From Sphingomonas sp. (GTDB lineage Bacteria; Pseudomonadota; Alphaproteobacteria; Sphingomonadales; Sphingomonadaceae), in assembly GCF_003248515.1 (NCBI RefSeq), contig NZ_QFOB01000002.1:124001-188000 (forward strand): DNA of 64,000 bases. Reading direction: 5' to 3'. How positions within the stretch are numbered: the first letter of the stretch is position 1; each line of letters opens with the position of its first letter. Below are positions 60,899-64,000 of the stretch, piece by piece. A program made the translations under genes and the position numbers. The notes under the pieces are model-generated. The model ran no database searches and was not told where the DNA came from. It saw only the letters and a list, made by a program, of their open reading frames with translations.

Positions 60899-61294
60899 AT
60901 GTCTGTGCTGATGAAAATCTTCACCTGGTGGGAAGGTGCCACCGTCGGAACCCTCCTGTTCAGCCGCCGCAACGGCCGGTCTGTCGGCACGGACGATCTG
61001 GGCAACGCCTATTTCGAGAGCAAGACGGCCTCGAACGGCTTCAGCCGGCGCTGGGTGATCTACAAGGGATCGAACGACGCGAGCCGCGTGCCGGCGGAAT
61101 GGCATGGCTGGCTGCATCATACGACCGATCTGGTGCCCGATGCGCTGCCGCCCGCGCGCATCTGGGAAAAGGAATCGCTCCCCAACCTGACCGGCACCGT
61201 GGCGGCCTTCCGCCCGGCGGGCGCGCTGGAGCGGGGCGGGAATCGCGCCGCCGCCACCGGCGATTATGAGGCGTGGAGCCCCGGCAACCCATGA
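60899..61294 (+). CDS. NADH:ubiquinone oxidoreductase accessory subunit NDUFA12 homologue
   Basis: A 131-residue protein: 'FTWWEGATVGTLLFSRRNGRSVGTDDLGNAYFESK', 'RRWVIYKGSNDASRVPAEWHGWLHHTTDLVP'. This is the conserved core of the complex I accessory subunit shared by mitochondria and Alphaproteobacteria. The stop overlaps the next ATG by 4 nt. Confidence 0.92.
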   Translation: MSVLMKIFTWWEGATVGTLLFSRRNGRSVGTDDLGNAYFESKTASNGFSRRWVIYKGSNDASRVPAEWHGWLHHTTDLVPDALPPARIWEKESLPNLTGTVAAFRPAGALERGGNRAAATGDYEAWSPGNP

Positions 61295-61779
61295 AGGGCC
61301 TCTTCCGCGAGAATGCCGGCGAGGCGATCGTCGGCCTTCTCGTCGTCGTCCTGGCGGGTCTTTTCATCCTGTTCGCCTGGAAGCATACGGGCGGCGGCAG
61401 TTATGCCGGCGGCTACAAGGTCAACGCTCTCTTCCCCAATGCCAGCGGCGTGAGCGTTGGCACGGATGTGCGCGTTTCCGGTCTCAAGGTGGGCAGCGTC
61501 ACGGGGCAGAAGCTGGATCCGCAGAGCTTCCAGGTTTCGGTCACGCTCGCGCTGGATCCTTCGGTGAAGCTGCCGGCCGATTCGAGCGCGTCGATCACGT
61601 CCGAAGGGCTGCTTGGCAGCACCTTCGTCTCGCTGACGCCTGGCGGCTCCGAAACGCTGCTGAAGAGTGGCGACACGATCACGGATACGCAGGGGGCGAT
61701 GGATCTGATGGCGCTGATCGGCCAGTTCATCAACAAGCCCGCCGCGCCCACCGAAGGGGCTGCGGACAAGGCTCCGTGA
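61291..61779 (+). CDS. mlaD: MlaD-family lipid transport protein
   Basis: A 162-residue protein with one N-terminal membrane helix ('AIVGLLVVVLAGLFILFAW') and an MCE domain ('YKVNALFPNASGVSVGTDVRVSGLKVGSV', 'SITSEGLLGSTFVSLTPGG'). In Mla systems this is the periplasmic part of the phospholipid transporter. No mlaE or mlaF is adjacent, so only the family is certain. Confidence 0.88.
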   Translation: MKGLFRENAGEAIVGLLVVVLAGLFILFAWKHTGGGSYAGGYKVNALFPNASGVSVGTDVRVSGLKVGSVTGQKLDPQSFQVSVTLALDPSVKLPADSSASITSEGLLGSTFVSLTPGGSETLLKSGDTITDTQGAMDLMALIGQFINKPAAPTEGAADKAP

Positions 61780-62447
61780 TGATGGGCAGGACCGGCGCGC
61801 TGGCGCTGGCGGCGATCCTCGCCGGGGCGATCGGCCTCGGCGCCGCGGTGGCGATCCAGGCGCCGTCGAACGGGAGCGAAACGGCCCCGCTCGTGCCGGA
61901 TGCCGCCCTCGCCAACGAAACCGCGCCGGCGACGGTGGAAAAGGCCGCCCCCAGGCCCGCCGCGCCGCCGCTCGCCAAGGCCGATACGCCCATGGCCGAG
62001 CGTGTCGCCGTGATCGGTGTGCTCAACAAGCGCGACGGCACGTCCCGTGATCTCACGATGCGCCCGGGTGAAGCGAAGCGCGTTGGCCCGCTGATCGTGC
62101 GCCTGCGCGCCTGCGATCAGACGGCGGACTGGGAGCCGGAACAGCTGACGGGCGCCTTCATCCAGGCCGATCTGCACGGGACGGACGGCCAGTGGCGGCG
62201 GATCTTCTCGGGCTGGCTCTACAAGGAAAGCCCGTCGCTCAACGTGGTGGAAAATCCCTATTGGGATGTCTGGCCCAAGAGCTGCACGATGCGGCATGCG
62301 GAAACCGGGCCGGCCACGGTGGTCGCCGGCTCTTCGCCGGGAACGGCCCGGTCGAGCGCGAAGAAGTCGGCCGATCCCGCCGCCAAGGCGCCCGCCGCAG
62401 AAACGGCCGAGCCCAGGCCCAGCGCCTCGTCCAACAGCACGACATAA
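61779..62447 (+). CDS. DUF2155 protein
   Basis: A 222-residue protein with an N-terminal membrane anchor or signal ('GALALAAILAGAIGLGAAVAIQA'), an Ala/Pro-rich linker and the DUF2155 core 'FSGWLYKESPSLNVVENPYWDVWPKSC' near residues 145-172. The last 50 residues are low-complexity Ala/Ser/Pro and are read antisense to the end of aat. Its ATG shares a base with the mlaD stop. Function unknown; probably envelope. Confidence 0.85.
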   Translation: MMGRTGALALAAILAGAIGLGAAVAIQAPSNGSETAPLVPDAALANETAPATVEKAAPRPAAPPLAKADTPMAERVAVIGVLNKRDGTSRDLTMRPGEAKRVGPLIVRLRACDQTADWEPEQLTGAFIQADLHGTDGQWRRIFSGWLYKESPSLNVVENPYWDVWPKSCTMRHAETGPATVVAGSSPGTARSSAKKSADPAAKAPAAETAEPRPSASSNSTT

Positions 62448-62989
62448 TCGGCCCGCCCGATCTCGATCGCGCCGAGCGAGGCGAGGTGGCTGGTCTGGAA
62501 CTGGCAGTCGAGCAGACGAAAGCCTCCCACCCTGAGGCGGGCGACGAGATGCGCGAGCGCGACCTTCGAGGCATCAGTCGCGCGGCTGAACATGCTTTCG
62601 CCGAAGAAGGCCGCGCCCAGCCTCACCCCATAGAGCCCGCCCACCAGCCGGCCATCCTCCCACGTTTCGATCGAATGGGCGTAGCCGCGCTGGTGCAATT
62701 CGCCATAGGCGATCTCGATCTGCGGATTGATCCAGGTATCCGGCCGGGTCGGCGTCGGCTCGGCGCACATGGCGACGACGTCGCCGAAGGCGGCATCGGC
62801 GGTGGTGGTGAAGCGGCCGGACCGGAGTGTCTTGGCCAGGCTGCGGGAAAGGTGGAAACGATCGAGCGGCAATATGCCCCGCTTCTTCGGCTCCACCCAG
62901 AAGACATCATCCGTCTCGCGGCTGTTCGCCATCGGAAACACGCCGACCGAATAAGCGCGCAGCAGCAGATCGGGGTCCAGCTCGGCCAT
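62258..62989 (-). CDS. aat: Leucyl/phenylalanyl-tRNA-protein transferase
   Basis: A 243-residue transferase that adds Leu or Phe to proteins with N-terminal Arg or Lys, marking them for ClpAP: 'LLLRAYSVGVFPMANSRETDDVFWVEPKKRGILPLD', 'SIETWEDGRLVGGLYGVRLGAAFFGESMFSRATDASKVALAHLVARL', 'LLDCQFQTSHLASLGAIEI'. The 3' end overlaps the convergent DUF2155 gene by 190 nt. Confidence 0.94.
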   Translation of the reverse strand: MAELDPDLLLRAYSVGVFPMANSRETDDVFWVEPKKRGILPLDRFHLSRSLAKTLRSGRFTTTADAAFGDVVAMCAEPTPTRPDTWINPQIEIAYGELHQRGYAHSIETWEDGRLVGGLYGVRLGAAFFGESMFSRATDASKVALAHLVARLRVGGFRLLDCQFQTSHLASLGAIEIGRADYVVLLDEALGLGSAVSAAGALAAGSADFFALDRAVPGEEPATTVAGPVSACRIVQLLGQTSQ

Positions 62990-63042
62990 ATTCGCAGCCT
63001 AACCCTGAAGCCGGGCCGCTGCCAACGGTCGCGAGTGCCGGA

Positions 63043-63246
63043 TCAGCGATTCTGCCAGGGTTTCGCATCCATGATGTCCGGCGGCTCCATGCCGAGCGCC
63101 CGCATCGCCTCCCGCCAGCGGGCAAGCGCATCGTTATAATAATCGAAGATGCACGGGCAGCAGCCCCGCCCGCAGCATTCATGCGGCTCCGGCCGTGTCG
63201 GAGGAGGGGGAGGGGCGATGCTGCTTCGCGCGCCGGGCTTGCTCAT
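63043..63246 (-). CDS. Small oxidoreductase-like-domain protein
   Basis: A 67-residue protein: Pro-rich start, then 'HECCGRGCCPCIFDYYNDALARWREAMRALG', the Cys-rich pattern of the 'oxidoreductase-like' N-terminal domain family. Two or three Cys pairs could bind a metal. It is upstream of aat on the same strand with 53 nt between. Confidence 0.75.
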   Translation of the reverse strand: MSKPGARSSIAPPPPPTRPEPHECCGRGCCPCIFDYYNDALARWREAMRALGMEPPDIMDAKPWQNR

Positions 63247-63681
63247 GCGCAGCGCATTCCGGCTCTTCCGTCCGTCATCCCGGCGCGGGTCCGGGCCGAT
63301 TCCCGGCTGCCGTGGGCAATATGCCCCGGGGTGCGGGCCGTGCACCCCGGCCTGTGCCACACTGGCGGATGGGGATCTGAACGGGATGCGCGCAGCATTG
63401 GCCGCAAAGTAGCGATGATTGGCGCCGGTTTCCATTTAAGATGCCGAAATGGCTCGCGGCGTTATTTACATGCGTACTTTCCCCCGCTAACCGGCGCTCC
63501 ATGTCCGTCGCCACCATCAAAGCGATTAGCATCAAGCCGACCCGCGCGAGCGGGGCGGTCCGTGCTGCGCTGGGGCTTTCCCGCTAGGCGCACCGGACAC
63601 AGCCCCGCCGAAGCGCGGGGCGGCTCCCAAACGGGACCAACCACCTCCGCGCCTCCGCACCCACCAGGAGACGCATTTCCC
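63247..63681. other. Intergenic region upstream of asd
   Basis: No convincing gene. A GC-rich hairpin CCCCGC/GCGGGG lies at 63604-63621 without a T-run, and the ribosome site AGGAG is at 63666-63670 before asd. I see no known riboswitch pattern. Confidence 0.5.
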
Positions 63682-64000
63682 ATGACCAGCTTCCGTGGCC
63701 GCGATGGCCTTCCCAATGTCGGCGTCGTCGGTGCCACCGGCCTTGTCGGCACGATGATGACGAAGCTGCTGGCCGAGCGCGATTTCCCGCTCGATGGCCT
63801 GCGCCTGTTCGCGTCCGCCCGCTCGGCCGGATCCACCATCCGCTTCCGCGATCGCGACGTGGTGGTGGAAGATGCCGCCACCGCCGATTTCGCCGGTCTC
63901 GACATCGTCTTCTTCTCGGCGGGCGGCTCCACCTCGAAGGCGCTGGCGCCCAGGGTGGCGGCGGCCGGCGCGATCGTGATCGACAACAGCTCCGCCTGGC
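63682..64000 (+). CDS. asd: Aspartate-semialdehyde dehydrogenase (N-terminal part, cut by window edge)
   Basis: The first 106 residues are present. 'VGVVGATGLVGTMMTKLLAERDFPLDGLRLFASARSAGSTIRF' is the NADP-binding start of Asd, and 'DIVFFSAGGSTSKALAPRVAAAGAIVIDNSSAW' continues the family pattern. It makes aspartate semialdehyde for lysine, threonine and methionine. The catalytic Cys lies beyond the window. Confidence 0.93.
   Translation, partial: MTSFRGRDGLPNVGVVGATGLVGTMMTKLLAERDFPLDGLRLFASARSAGSTIRFRDRDVVVEDAATADFAGLDIVFFSAGGSTSKALAPRVAAAGAIVIDNSSAW

Noticed and set aside
63247..63681. Riboswitch upstream of asd
   Set aside because: Only a short GC hairpin is visible; no conserved core of a lysine or S-adenosylmethionine riboswitch could be recognised.

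Overview
The window looks like chromosome of a sphingomonad (Alphaproteobacteria, Sphingomonadales). Pointers are a CcrM-type GANTC methyltransferase, a three-gene proton-translocating transhydrogenase (pntAa/pntAb/pntB) behind a 43-aa aa3-oxidase subunit IV gene, an NDUFA12 homologue beside an MlaD-like gene, and a fatty acyl-AMP ligase next to recX. No rRNA, tRNA, CRISPR array, transposase or integrase was recognised. This is a reading of sequence only; no database was searched.

The window has two parts. Positions 1 to about 32.7 kb are an accessory catabolic region. It opens with a tryptophan-to-anthranilate operon: permease, kynurenine formamidase, a tryptophan 2,3-dioxygenase homologue and kynureninase. 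A MocR-type regulator and an FAD-dependent hydroxyacid dehydrogenase follow. On the minus strand lies an indole-3-acetate (auxin) cluster in the order iacH-A-B-I-C-D-E-G with its MarR regulator iacR. Further along the same strand are an intradiol dioxygenase, a muconate cycloisomerase, a dienelactone hydrolase, a glutathione transferase, a maleylacetate reductase and a YciI-like protein. The divergent pcaI-pcaJ-pcaF genes finish the 3-oxoadipate pathway. An Lrp regulator with alanine dehydrogenase (alanine is the co-product of kynureninase) and a LysR-regulated four-gene anthranilate-type Rieske dioxygenase complete the set. Together they appear to channel tryptophan and auxin through anthranilate and catechol-like intermediates to succinyl-CoA and acetyl-CoA. 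Three promoters share the palindrome TCACGTGA between their -35 and -10 boxes, which suggests one IacR-like regulon.

The region ends at a truncated conjugative coupling protein (traD) that abuts the tail of a TetR-like gene at about 32.7 kb, which I read as the edge of an integrated element.

Positions 32.7 to 64 kb are housekeeping chromosome: pnt genes, ccrM, an EF-hand protein, folP, rnhB, a GT4 glycosyltransferase, a CHAP-domain protein, a PilZ protein, rpoC, rpoB, a GNAT acetyltransferase, S9 and M20 peptidases, a fatty acyl-AMP ligase, recX, a double cold-shock-domain protein, a DUF192 protein, an NDUFA12 homologue, mlaD-like, a DUF2155 protein, aat and the start of asd.
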